Below the pieces are notes generated by a model, which saw only the letters and a list, made by a program, of their open reading frames with translations, made no database searches and was not told where the DNA came from. DNA of 64,000 bases from contig NZ_JABBYG020000007.1 in assembly GCF_012935325.2 (NCBI RefSeq), forward strand, positions 248,001 to 312,000, written 5' to 3'. Within the stretch, counting starts at the first letter, position 1. The number at the start of each line of letters is the position of its first letter. Made by a program: the position numbers and the translations under genes. Below, piece after piece: positions 16,737 to 24,458 of this stretch. This DNA comes from Paenibacillus sp. PL91 (GTDB taxonomy: Bacteria; Bacillota; Bacilli; Paenibacillales; Paenibacillaceae).

Positions 16737-17037
16737 CAAAAGCGAAATATGTCAACAATGGGTAATACATGACGGTCTCAAAAAGCAACTGGCTTACGAA
16801 TAGGTATTAATTAGGACCTAATTGTGGAATGGAAATGGGCTTGCTTTCGAAAAAAAGCGCCGTTTCCAGTGGAAAAAGTCATAAATTGCCGACGGAAGCG
16901 TATGCAAAAAGTAGTAATAATTTAACGCTTGTCGATTTGTGTAATTGAGTGATAAGATGAAGTTTGGGTAAAGTGAGCTATTCCAGATTATTCACGAATA
17001 GGAAATAGAAATTGCAGTTCGCGGAGGGAACCAAAAG
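16737..17037 (+). promoter_or_regulatory. Intergenic region upstream of murA with a candidate promoter
   Basis: This is a gene-free stretch of about 300 bp. The best promoter candidate is TTGTCG (16929-16934) and TAAGAT (16953-16958) at 18 bp, which would start transcription near 16965. I see no terminator hairpin after the DUF1146 gene and no known riboswitch. Confidence 0.4.
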
Positions 17038-18474
17038 ATGACCAAAATTATCGTCCGCGGAGGCCAGCGTTTAAAGGGTACGGTCCGTGTTAGCGGAGCA
17101 AAAAATGCAGTACTCCCCATTTTAGCGGCCTCATTATTGGCGACCGAAGGAGACAGCGTCATCTGTGACGTACCCCTCCTCGACGACGTTATGACGATTC
17201 AGAAAGTGCTGGCCTCTTTGGGCGCACAATTAACTTATAACAATGAAACGATGCGCATTACAGCGCAAGCGATTACGTCTTTCGAGGCACCTTATGAGCT
17301 TATTCGTAAAATGCGGGCTTCTTTTCTTGTCATGGGGCCTCTTTTGGGCCGTATAGGCAAGGTTAGAATTTCGCTGCCAGGCGGCTGCGCGATCGGCACT
17401 CGTCCAATTGACCAGCATTTGAAGGGCTTTGAGGCGATGGGCGCAGAAATTACGCTTGGGCAAGGCTTCATTGAAGCAAGTACGAAGACACGGCTAAAAG
17501 GCGCGAAGATTTACCTAGATGTAGCAAGCGTAGGCGCAACGGAAAATATTATGATGGCTGCTGCTTTGGCTGAGGGAACAACTATTCTTGAAAATGCAGC
17601 CAAAGAACCCGAAATCGTTGATTTGGCCAACTACATCAATGCCATGGGCGGTAAAGTTCGCGGCGCAGGCACGGGCGTGATCCGTATCGAGGGCGTGGAC
17701 AAAATGTTTGGCGCAGCGCATAATGTCATTCCTGATCGCGTTGAAGCAGGCACGTACATGATCGCTGCAGCCATTACGGGCGGAGACGTATTCGTTGAAG
17801 GAGCTATTGCTGATCATTTGACGCCGGTCATTTCTAAGCTTCAGGAAATGGGCGTAGAAATTACTGAGAGCGACAATGGCATACGCGTGCAATCCAGTTC
17901 CGTACTGAAATCGGTTGACGTCAAAACGTTGCCGCATCCGGGCTTCCCAACCGATATGCAATCTCAAATGATGGCGCTTCTGCTCGTATCCGAAGGAACG
18001 AGCGTTGTAACGGAAACGGTGTTCGAGAATCGTTTCATGCACGTCGAGGAATTCCAAAAAATGAACGCTCAAATTAAGGTGGATGGACGCACGGCAATCG
18101 TTAGCGGTGGCCTGCCACTTACAGGAGCGAAAGTATGTGCAACCGATTTGAGAGCTGGAGCAGCACTTATTTGTGCAGCGTTGCGCGCAGACGGCGAGAC
18201 GGAAGTAACGGGTCTGCATCACGTGGATCGCGGTTATGTCAATATTACAGGCAAGCTTGCAGCGCTGGGTGCTGATATCCATCGTGTTGAGCAAGAAGCT
18301 GCCGCTGCAACGGCTTCGTCAAGCAAACATACAACTGCTGGGCATGTTATCGCTCCGGCCCGGGATATCGCTTCTGTAGTAGCGATTTCCGCATCGTCTG
18401 ATGGTGAATCGGCTGCTTCCTACAAGCGTGAGAAAGAAGTTGCCGTTCTCAAAATACAGCCGACCTGGGCATAA
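17038..18474 (+). CDS. murA: UDP-N-acetylglucosamine 1-carboxyvinyltransferase, with C-terminal tail
   Basis: MurA transfers enolpyruvate from PEP to UDP-GlcNAc, the first committed step of peptidoglycan synthesis in the cytoplasm. The GAKNAVLPILAASLLA substrate motif and the catalytic Cys117 in GGCAIGTRP (the fosfomycin target) are both present. The enzyme fold ends near residue 418 (GYVNITGKLAALGADIHRVE). It is followed by about 60 extra residues rich in Ala, Ser and Lys, which is unusual for the family. ATG 17038 is preceded by GCGGAGGGAA. A strong terminator at 18493 closes the unit. Confidence 0.96.
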   Translation: MTKIIVRGGQRLKGTVRVSGAKNAVLPILAASLLATEGDSVICDVPLLDDVMTIQKVLASLGAQLTYNNETMRITAQAITSFEAPYELIRKMRASFLVMGPLLGRIGKVRISLPGGCAIGTRPIDQHLKGFEAMGAEITLGQGFIEASTKTRLKGAKIYLDVASVGATENIMMAAALAEGTTILENAAKEPEIVDLANYINAMGGKVRGAGTGVIRIEGVDKMFGAAHNVIPDRVEAGTYMIAAAITGGDVFVEGAIADHLTPVISKLQEMGVEITESDNGIRVQSSSVLKSVDVKTLPHPGFPTDMQSQMMALLLVSEGTSVVTETVFENRFMHVEEFQKMNAQIKVDGRTAIVSGGLPLTGAKVCATDLRAGAALICAALRADGETEVTGLHHVDRGYVNITGKLAALGADIHRVEQEAAAATASSSKHTTAGHVIAPARDIASVVAISASSDGESAASYKREKEVAVLKIQPTWA

Positions 18475-18492
18475 CGTACTTAATTTTAATGA

Positions 18493-18544
18493 AGAAGCTG
18501 TTTCAAATAAGCCGATCAGGGCTTATCTGAAACAGCTTCTTTTC
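18493..18544 (+). terminator. Rho-independent terminator after murA
   Basis: AGAAGCTGTTTCA (18493-18505) pairs with TGAAACAGCTTCT (18528-18540). An inner stem ATAAGCC/GGCTTAT extends it, and TTTT follows. It is a long, nearly perfect hairpin. Confidence 0.88.
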
Positions 18545-18566
18545 GTTGGAATCTTAAAAGAAATAG

Positions 18567-18596
18567 TTGACTTAGTAATCGTGAATGAAGTATGAA
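18567..18596 (+). promoter_or_regulatory. Candidate promoter of the LacI-type regulator gene
   Basis: TTGACT (18567-18572) and TATGAA (18591-18596) are separated by 18 bp. A second -10-like TATAAT lies at 18614-18619 without a good -35. Either would give a short leader before the regulator ATG at 18654. Confidence 0.45.
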
Positions 18597-18653
18597 TATA
18601 GCTTCGAGTTAGCTATAATAAGTGGGACTACTGCAAGATGCAAAGGGGCGGCC

Positions 18654-19631
18654 ATGGCAACGATACACGATGTGGCAAAATTAGCGAACGTATCCGTAAC
18701 GACGGTTTCGCGCGTTTTAAATAATCGCGGTTATATTAGCGAAGCGACTAGAACCAAAGTTTATAAGACAATGGAGGAGCTCAATTACCAGCCTAACGAA
18801 ATTGCTAGATCCCTCCTCAGAAAGCAATCCAACGTAATCGGGCTGATCATCCCTAGCGTTGCTCATCCGTTTTTTAGCGAGCTAGCGAATCATGTGGAAA
18901 ACTACGCTTATGAGCTGGGCTTCAAAATGCTGCTTTGCAATTCCCAACTGGATAAGGTGAAGGAGAAGGATTACATCGAGATGCTCAAGCGAAACCGCGT
19001 TGACGGCATCATTATGGGGAGCCATACCCTTCAGGTGGAGGAGTACAAAAACCTGAGCTCTCCGATCGTAACCATTGACCGTCAAATCAGCGGCGAAATT
19101 CCTTATATCTCATCTGATAATTATACGGGAGGGAGACTTGCTGCAGAGCTGCTGGTGAATAAGGGCTGCAAAAAGATTGCGCATATCTGCGGCAATCTGG
19201 AGCTGCAGCTGCTGGCAAACGAGCGAACGTTGGCTTTTCAATCCATGATGACGGCGCATGGGATAGAGCACCTGATTATTCAGACGGACATGAACGTATT
19301 TGACCAAGTGCAGTATGAACAGATTATCCATCGGCTGTTCCAGGAACATCCCGATCTAGACGGCGTTTTTGCTACAAGCGATATTATCGCCGCGTATGCG
19401 GTTAAGGAATGCGCAGCTGCCGGCAAACGTATTCCCGAAGATATAAAGATCATTGGGTATGATGATATTAACGCGGCGAGATGGATGACGCCGGAGATCA
19501 CCACCATTAAGCAGCCGATTGCGGAAATCGGTAAAATGGCGGTAGATTTAATTGTTAAGCAAATGAACGAAGAGCCCTTCGAGGCTCAAAATATTTTGCC
19601 AATATCGCTGGTTGAGCGAGCGACTACATAG
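18654..19631 (+). CDS. LacI-family regulator of the sucrose/fructan locus
   Basis: This is a 325-aa LacI/GalR-family transcription factor. The N-terminal HTH is clear (TIHDVAKLANVSVTTVSRVL, residues 3-22), followed by the hinge helix region and a periplasmic-binding-protein-like sugar domain (about residues 60-325). ATG 18654 is chosen because AAAGGGGCGG lies 4-10 nt upstream and the HTH begins at residue 3; an in-frame upstream start would add 23 unrelated residues. It lies just before, and is separated by a terminator from, an ABC importer plus GH32 hydrolase plus fructokinase. It is therefore likely the sucrose/fructo-oligosaccharide repressor, acting on the 34-bp palindrome at 19688-19721. 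Confidence 0.92.
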   Translation: MATIHDVAKLANVSVTTVSRVLNNRGYISEATRTKVYKTMEELNYQPNEIARSLLRKQSNVIGLIIPSVAHPFFSELANHVENYAYELGFKMLLCNSQLDKVKEKDYIEMLKRNRVDGIIMGSHTLQVEEYKNLSSPIVTIDRQISGEIPYISSDNYTGGRLAAELLVNKGCKKIAHICGNLELQLLANERTLAFQSMMTAHGIEHLIIQTDMNVFDQVQYEQIIHRLFQEHPDLDGVFATSDIIAAYAVKECAAAGKRIPEDIKIIGYDDINAARWMTPEITTIKQPIAEIGKMAVDLIVKQMNEEPFEAQNILPISLVERATT

Positions 19632-19644
19632 ATGGAAATAACGA

Positions 19645-19677
19645 AAAATCCCTTGTCATACAAGGGATTTTCTTTTG
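19645..19677 (+). terminator. Rho-independent terminator after the LacI-type gene
   Basis: AAAATCCCTTG (19645-19655) and CAAGGGATTTT (19661-19671) form a perfect 11-bp stem with loop TCATA, followed by CTTTTG. It separates the regulator from the transport operon. Confidence 0.88.
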
Positions 19678-19687
19678 TCCGAAAATA

Positions 19688-19721
19688 ATGTCAATCGTTT
19701 GACATGTCAAACGATTGACAT
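19688..19721. promoter_or_regulatory. 34-bp perfect palindrome: double LacI-family operator
   Basis: TGTCAATCGTTTGACA (19689-19704) is followed at once by its exact reverse complement TGTCAAACGATTGACA (19705-19720), and one more A/T pair extends the palindrome. Each 16-bp half is itself an imperfect palindrome centred on CG (14 of 16 positions), the usual form of a LacI/GalR operator. Two repressor dimers could bind side by side. The last TTGACA is also the -35 box of the operon promoter. Confidence 0.85.
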
Positions 19722-19743
19722 ACAAGAATGCCGAATATATAAT
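19715..19743 (+). promoter_or_regulatory. Consensus sigma-A promoter of the sugar-uptake operon
   Basis: TTGACA (19715-19720), a 17-bp spacer and TATAAT (19738-19743) match the consensus at all twelve positions. The -35 box is part of the operator, so repressor binding would block RNA polymerase. Transcription should start near 19750. Confidence 0.88.
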
Positions 19744-19749
19744 ACGTTA

Positions 19750-19764
19750 TGAAAGCGGTTTACA
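19750..19764. promoter_or_regulatory. cre-like site at the transcription start
   Basis: TGAAAGCGGTTTACA resembles a catabolite-responsive element (TGNAANCG core with a TTNCA-like end) but is one base longer than the usual 14-bp core. It lies at the predicted +1, where CcpA binding normally represses. Confidence 0.4.
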
Positions 19765-19808
19765 TCATTCGGTAAGTCGTATATATCACAAGAATCGGGG
19801 GCAATGAA

Positions 19809-21152
19809 ATGAAATCGTGGAAGTGGGTACAAGCACTAGCTATGTCACTTATCGTCGCAATGGCTGTTTCGGCATGTGGCGGGTCCGGTAACTCCGGTAA
19901 CTCCGGTAACTCCGGTAACTCCGGTAACGCTGGATCAACAAATGAAGGCTCTGACGTAGAGATAACGCTGCTTAACTCTAAGGGCGAAATTCAAGCCCAG
20001 CTGGAAGAAGCGGCAAAAGCATTTAAAGAAGATAACCCTAAAATCACACTTGAAATTATACCGGTACCGGCTGGGCAGTCTCCTTTTGAGAAGGCCTCAG
20101 CCCTCTACGCTTCGGGTAATCCGGCTACGATTACGATGCTCGATACGGGAGACGTTGAGAAATTCAAGGATCGTATTCTTGATCTTAGCGGCGAGAAATG
20201 GATGGCGGATGCCGTTGACCGCAGTACGGCGCTTACGACGTTCGATGGCAAAAACTACGCTTTCCCGCTAGCAATCGAAGGTTATGGCTTTATTTATAAC
20301 AAAGCGGTTGTAGATCAAGCGGTAGGCGGGACATTTGATCCAGCAACGATCAACACGACAAGCGCGCTGGAAGATCTGTTCAAAAAAATCGAGGCATCAG
20401 GCAAAGCGCCGCTTATCATCTCTCCAATGGATTGGTCGCTGGGCGCGCACTACCTTCCGCTTGCTTACGCGGGCCAATCGGCTGACACCGAAGCGGTTGC
20501 GAAGTTCGTAGAGGACCTGAAGGCAGGAAAGGCTGATTTGGCCAGCAACGCCGTATTCAATGGCTTGATCGATACGTTTGACGTCATGGCAAAATACAAT
20601 ATCGACAAGGCTTCCCCTTTGTCCGGTACGTATGAGAGAGGTCCAGAGGTGCTGGGCAAAGGCGAAGTAGGCATCTGGTTCCAAGGAAACTGGGCTTGGC
20701 CGCAAATCAGCAGCTTCGATACAGCAAGCGGACAATACGGCTTCCTGCCTGTGCCAGTAAGCAATAATGCGGATGATTTTGGCAATACCCAAATTTCTTC
20801 TGCCGTTTCGAAACGTTTGGTGCTTGATAAGGAAAAAAATTCGGCCGAGCAGCAAGCGGCAGCCAAAGCGTTTTTGGAATGGATGGTCTACAGCGAGAAG
20901 GGACAAGATTTCCTAGTAAACAAAGCGAATATTATCCCAGCTTTCAAGAACATTACGCTTGAAGCCAAGGACCCGCTTGCGAAGTCGATTTCGGAGCATA
21001 TCGCAAAAGGCAAAACAGAGGATTCGATGAGCACGCTGCCTGCAGACCACTGGGCAAAGCTTGGCGCATCGATGCAAAAATATTTGGCAGGTGCGGCTGA
21101 CCGTGCTGTCCTAACGAAAGAAATCGAAGAATATTGGAAGACGGTTAAGTAA
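19809..21152 (+). CDS. Sugar ABC transporter substrate-binding lipoprotein
   Basis: This is a 447-aa family 1 extracellular solute-binding protein. The lipobox VSACGG puts the lipid-modified Cys at residue 23, so the mature protein is tethered outside the membrane. A GNS tripeptide linker coded by a 9-bp repeat follows (residues 26-40), then the bilobal binding domain. Given the GH32 hydrolase and fructokinase behind it, the ligand is probably sucrose or a fructo-oligosaccharide; this is an inference. ATG 19809 has GGGGG 7 nt upstream. A stable hairpin lies between it and the permease genes. Confidence 0.93.
   Translation: MKSWKWVQALAMSLIVAMAVSACGGSGNSGNSGNSGNSGNAGSTNEGSDVEITLLNSKGEIQAQLEEAAKAFKEDNPKITLEIIPVPAGQSPFEKASALYASGNPATITMLDTGDVEKFKDRILDLSGEKWMADAVDRSTALTTFDGKNYAFPLAIEGYGFIYNKAVVDQAVGGTFDPATINTTSALEDLFKKIEASGKAPLIISPMDWSLGAHYLPLAYAGQSADTEAVAKFVEDLKAGKADLASNAVFNGLIDTFDVMAKYNIDKASPLSGTYERGPEVLGKGEVGIWFQGNWAWPQISSFDTASGQYGFLPVPVSNNADDFGNTQISSAVSKRLVLDKEKNSAEQQAAAKAFLEWMVYSEKGQDFLVNKANIIPAFKNITLEAKDPLAKSISEHIAKGKTEDSMSTLPADHWAKLGASMQKYLAGAADRAVLTKEIEEYWKTVK
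19885..19928 (+). repeat. 9-bp tandem repeat (CCGGTAACT) in the lipoprotein linker
   Basis: Four exact copies of CCGGTAACT (19885-19920) and a fifth partial copy encode the GNS linker right after the lipobox. The unit is three codons, so copy-number slippage would change linker length without a frameshift. Confidence 0.9.
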
Positions 21153-21171
21153 TCCTTTATAGCTGGCTATT

Positions 21172-21200
21172 GGCTTACCCCGTATGCAACGGGGTGAGCC
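21172..21200 (+). other. Intercistronic hairpin without T-tract
   Basis: GGCTTACCCCGT (21172-21183) pairs with ACGGGGTGAGCC (21189-21200), giving 12 bp with one G-U pair and the loop ATGCA. No T-run follows, so it is more likely an mRNA-stabilising or processing element between the binding-protein gene and the permease genes than a full terminator. Confidence 0.7.
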
Positions 21201-21255
21201 GTTTACTCTTATACGCAACATTTTCACAAACCATGCATGAATGCGAGGGATCAAG

Positions 21256-22140
21256 ATGATAACGGAAAAAGGGCTGTGGAATCGCTTGCGACTGCGGCTG
21301 CTGTTTACCGGACCTACTTTGTTTGCTTTTCTTGCCGTAATGATTATTCCTTTCCTTTATGGCATCTATTTGACCTTTACGAATTGGGATGGCATTTCGA
21401 CGACGAGCAGTCTGGTCGGGTTTAGCAATTACGTATCGGTATTTAAGGATGCTGTTTTTTGGAAATCATTTATGTTGACGTTAAAATATGTTTTCATTTC
21501 CGTGGGCCTTATTAATGTGGTCGCTTTCCTGCTAGCTTATATATTATCGAGAGGCTTAAAGGGACAAAGCCTTTTCCGGGCAGGCTTCTTTATTCCGAAT
21601 CTGGTAGGCGGGATCGTACTCGGCTTTGTATGGCAATTTATTTTTTCCAATGTAATGGTGTACTTAGGAAAAGAATGGGGCATTCCGCTGTTCAGCGCTT
21701 CATGGCTCGCTGATCCGAATAAAGCTTTCTGGTCAATGATTATCGTCACAGTATGGCAATATGCAGGTTACATGATGGTTATTTATGTAGCCGGACTAAT
21801 GAATGTGCCTAAAGATATTTTAGAGGCAGCCAGCATCGATGGCGCAAGCCTATGGACCAAAATGCGCAAAATGATTTTGCCGCTTATGGTTCCCTCTTTT
21901 ATCGTTTGTATCTTTCTGTCGCTGCAAAGATGCTTTATGGTGTATGACCTGAACCTTTCATTAACGAAAGGCGGCCCGTTCAAAAGCACGGAAATGGTAT
22001 CTATGCACGTGTACGAGAAGGCATTCCTGTCGAGAGATTACGGAGTAGGCCAAGCGGAAGCTTTCGTTCTGTTCCTGCTCGTGGCTACGATCACGATAGC
22101 TCAGGTTTATTTTAGCAAGAAGCTGGAGGTAGAGGCGTGA
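21256..22140 (+). CDS. Sugar ABC transporter permease, MalF/UgpA-like
   Basis: This is a 294-aa inner-membrane permease with six hydrophobic segments. The ATPase-coupling EAA loop is visible as LEAASIDGASLWTKMRKMIL (about residues 190-210). I chose ATG 21256 because GAGGG at 21244-21248 lies 7 nt upstream; an in-frame ATG at 21241 has no ribosome site. It pairs with the next permease to form the channel and imports the sugar delivered by the lipoprotein. Confidence 0.93.
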   Translation: MITEKGLWNRLRLRLLFTGPTLFAFLAVMIIPFLYGIYLTFTNWDGISTTSSLVGFSNYVSVFKDAVFWKSFMLTLKYVFISVGLINVVAFLLAYILSRGLKGQSLFRAGFFIPNLVGGIVLGFVWQFIFSNVMVYLGKEWGIPLFSASWLADPNKAFWSMIIVTVWQYAGYMMVIYVAGLMNVPKDILEAASIDGASLWTKMRKMILPLMVPSFIVCIFLSLQRCFMVYDLNLSLTKGGPFKSTEMVSMHVYEKAFLSRDYGVGQAEAFVLFLLVATITIAQVYFSKKLEVEA

Positions 22141-22967
22141 TGGAAAATAAAAACGGTACGCTGGCATGGACGAAGTTCATCGCCCTCTTCATTGGCTTAT
22201 TGCTGTTTGTATTTCCTTTCCTGATGCTGCTGGTCAATTCCTTTAAAGAAAACAAGGCAATTACATCAAGTCCGCTTTCATTACCGGACCGCTTTAGCTT
22301 TGCAAACTACACCAACGCTTTCGGCAAAATGGAATATGTCTCAGCGTTTACGAACTCGGTAGTCATAACGGTGCTTAGCGTCACTCTTATTTCTTTTTTA
22401 GCAGCTATGACGGCACATTATTTTGTAAGAAATCAATCGAAGCTGAATCAATATACCTTTTTCTTAATGGTTGCGGCTATGATCATTCCGTTCCAGGCCA
22501 TTATGATCCCTCTCGTCAAAATCTACGGCTCCATCGGCTTTTTGAATAGCAAATGGGCGCTTATCTATATGTATATCGGATTTGGAAGTCCGCTAGCGGT
22601 GTTCATTTATCACGGGTTTGTAAAGAGCATTCCTGCTGAGCTGGAAGAAGCGGCGCTTATCGATGGCTGTACGCGAACGCAAACGTTTTTTCGAATTGTT
22701 TTTCCAGTGCTGACTCCGACTACGGTTACGATTGCAATCTTAAACGTATTATGGATTTGGAATGATTTCTTATTGCCATCTCTCGTATTGATTTCGCCGA
22801 ACGAGCGGACGCTGCCGTTGTCGACCTTCTATTTCTTCGGGACGTACACGGTTGATTACGGGCCGCTTATGGCGGGTCTTATGCTGACCATATTGCCTGT
22901 GCTGGTCGTTTACTTATTCGCGCAGAAATATATTATTCAAGGGGTTATGCAGGGCTCGATTAAATAA
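22140..22967 (+). CDS. Sugar ABC transporter permease, MalG/AraQ-like
   Basis: This is a 275-aa inner-membrane permease with six hydrophobic segments and the EAA loop ELEEAALIDGCTRTQTFFRI (about residues 165-185). ATG 22140 overlaps the preceding TGA by one base and has GGAGGT 9 nt upstream; the GTG at 22137 is less likely. It forms the heterodimeric channel with the MalF-like subunit. No ATPase gene follows, so the pump probably uses a shared MsmK/MsmX-type ATPase coded elsewhere. Confidence 0.93.
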   Translation: MENKNGTLAWTKFIALFIGLLLFVFPFLMLLVNSFKENKAITSSPLSLPDRFSFANYTNAFGKMEYVSAFTNSVVITVLSVTLISFLAAMTAHYFVRNQSKLNQYTFFLMVAAMIIPFQAIMIPLVKIYGSIGFLNSKWALIYMYIGFGSPLAVFIYHGFVKSIPAELEEAALIDGCTRTQTFFRIVFPVLTPTTVTIAILNVLWIWNDFLLPSLVLISPNERTLPLSTFYFFGTYTVDYGPLMAGLMLTILPVLVVYLFAQKYIIQGVMQGSIK

Positions 22968-22991
22968 TAAGTAAGGGTTGGATGCTTTATT

Positions 22992-24446
22992 TTGTACACG
23001 AGAGAAAATGCCGACAAATTTGTTGCCGATCGCAAATATTTATTGAAAGAGGAATACCGGTTAACCTTCCATTTAATGAGCGAGTTCGGCTGGATGAATG
23101 ATCCGAACGGCTTTATTTACTATAACGGTGAATTCCATATGTTCTATCAATATTATCCGTATCAGCCGGTATGGGGCCCTATGCACTGGGGACATGTGGT
23201 GAGCGAGGACCTGATGAAGTGGAAGCATCTTCCGGTAGCTCTTGCGCCGGACCAAGATTACGACCGCGACGGCTGCTTCTCAGGCAGCGCTTTTGAGCGA
23301 GACGGCAAGCTGCATTTGATGTATACCGGGCATCTAGTGACGGGTCCAGATAGGGACAACGAATACTGCCAAAATCAGAATATCGCCGTTTCCGAAGACG
23401 GAATCCGATTTGAAAAGCTGACGAGTAATCCTGTCATCGGTCCGGAGCAAATACCGCCAGGTCTAAGCGAGAAGGATTTTAGAGACCCGAAGGTATTCGA
23501 GCGCGACGGTGTCTATTATGTGGTGCTGGGCTCCAATGATGGGCAAGGCCACGGGCTTATTTTATTATATCGTTCCGAGGATCTTATTCATTGGAGCTTT
23601 GTTGGCGAAATTGCCCGCAGCGATGGACGGCTTGGCGACAATTGGGAATGCCCGGATCTGTTTGAGCTGGGTGGACGCGATGTGCTAATCATGTCGCCGC
23701 AGCGCATGCCGGCGCAAGGGGATGACTATCAAAATTTGCACTCCACTACCTATATGATCGGACGTTTGGATATTGGGCAAGGAAGCTTCCATTATGAGCG
23801 GTACGAGCCGGTTGATTGCGGCTTTGATTTCTATGCCCCGCAGACGACGGTCGATGCAAAAGGCAGACGAATCGTTATGGGCTGGATGGAGACGTGGGAG
23901 ACGGAGATTCCGACACAGCTCGGCCATTATTGGGCTGGGGCGATGACCATGCCTCGCGAGGTTATTTTGGACGGGGAAGCACTGTTGTTTAAACCGCTGG
24001 AAGAAACGGTTGCTTATCGGCATAACGCCTATGAGGCAAGCGATATAAGGTTAGCTGGCATCAAAGATATGCAAGTAAGCGGAGACTGCTACGAGCTTGA
24101 GGTTGTATTCCAGGCTGACCAAGCCGAGGAGTTTGGTCTAAGGCTGAGGGTGAGCGGCGAGGAAGAGACGGTGCTATCCTACAGGCAGGCAGAAAGCCAG
24201 TTCCGGTTTAATCGTGATCTTTCGGGAATCGGCCTGGGGGGCGAGCGTAGAACGAAGGTAGAGCTAAAGGATGGTTTGCTAGCTCTGCGCGTATTCGTGG
24301 ATAAATCGTCTGTCGAGGTGTTTATTCAGGGCGGCGAGAAGGTCATGAGCGGACGAATTTACCCAGGTGCCGATTCGCTAGGCATTCAAGCGTATGCCGA
24401 CGGCTTATGTTCTATGGTATCCTTTAAAAAATGGGATATAAAGTAG
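22992..24446 (+). CDS. GH32 sucrose/fructan hydrolase, cytoplasmic
   Basis: This is a 484-aa glycoside hydrolase family 32 enzyme that cleaves terminal beta-D-fructofuranosyl residues, as in sucrose, sucrose-6-phosphate or short fructans. The catalytic motifs are complete: the nucleophile Asp37 in GWMNDPNG, the transition-state Asp in FRDPKVF (about residue 165) and the acid/base Glu in WECPDLF (about residue 220). A five-blade propeller is followed by a C-terminal beta-sandwich (about residues 340-484). No signal peptide is seen, so it acts on imported sugar. The start is TTG 22992 with a weak AAGGG upstream. Since uptake is by ABC transporter, the substrate is probably unphosphorylated. Confidence 0.92.
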   Translation: MYTRENADKFVADRKYLLKEEYRLTFHLMSEFGWMNDPNGFIYYNGEFHMFYQYYPYQPVWGPMHWGHVVSEDLMKWKHLPVALAPDQDYDRDGCFSGSAFERDGKLHLMYTGHLVTGPDRDNEYCQNQNIAVSEDGIRFEKLTSNPVIGPEQIPPGLSEKDFRDPKVFERDGVYYVVLGSNDGQGHGLILLYRSEDLIHWSFVGEIARSDGRLGDNWECPDLFELGGRDVLIMSPQRMPAQGDDYQNLHSTTYMIGRLDIGQGSFHYERYEPVDCGFDFYAPQTTVDAKGRRIVMGWMETWETEIPTQLGHYWAGAMTMPREVILDGEALLFKPLEETVAYRHNAYEASDIRLAGIKDMQVSGDCYELEVVFQADQAEEFGLRLRVSGEEETVLSYRQAESQFRFNRDLSGIGLGGERRTKVELKDGLLALRVFVDKSSVEVFIQGGEKVMSGRIYPGADSLGIQAYADGLCSMVSFKKWDIK

Positions 24447-24458
24447 GAGGGGCTTAAA

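Noticed and set aside
17515..18294. 259-codon open frame on the minus strand opposite murA
   Set aside because: Shadow of murA; the translated sequence is rich in Cys, His and Arg, as usual for antisense frames, and matches nothing.
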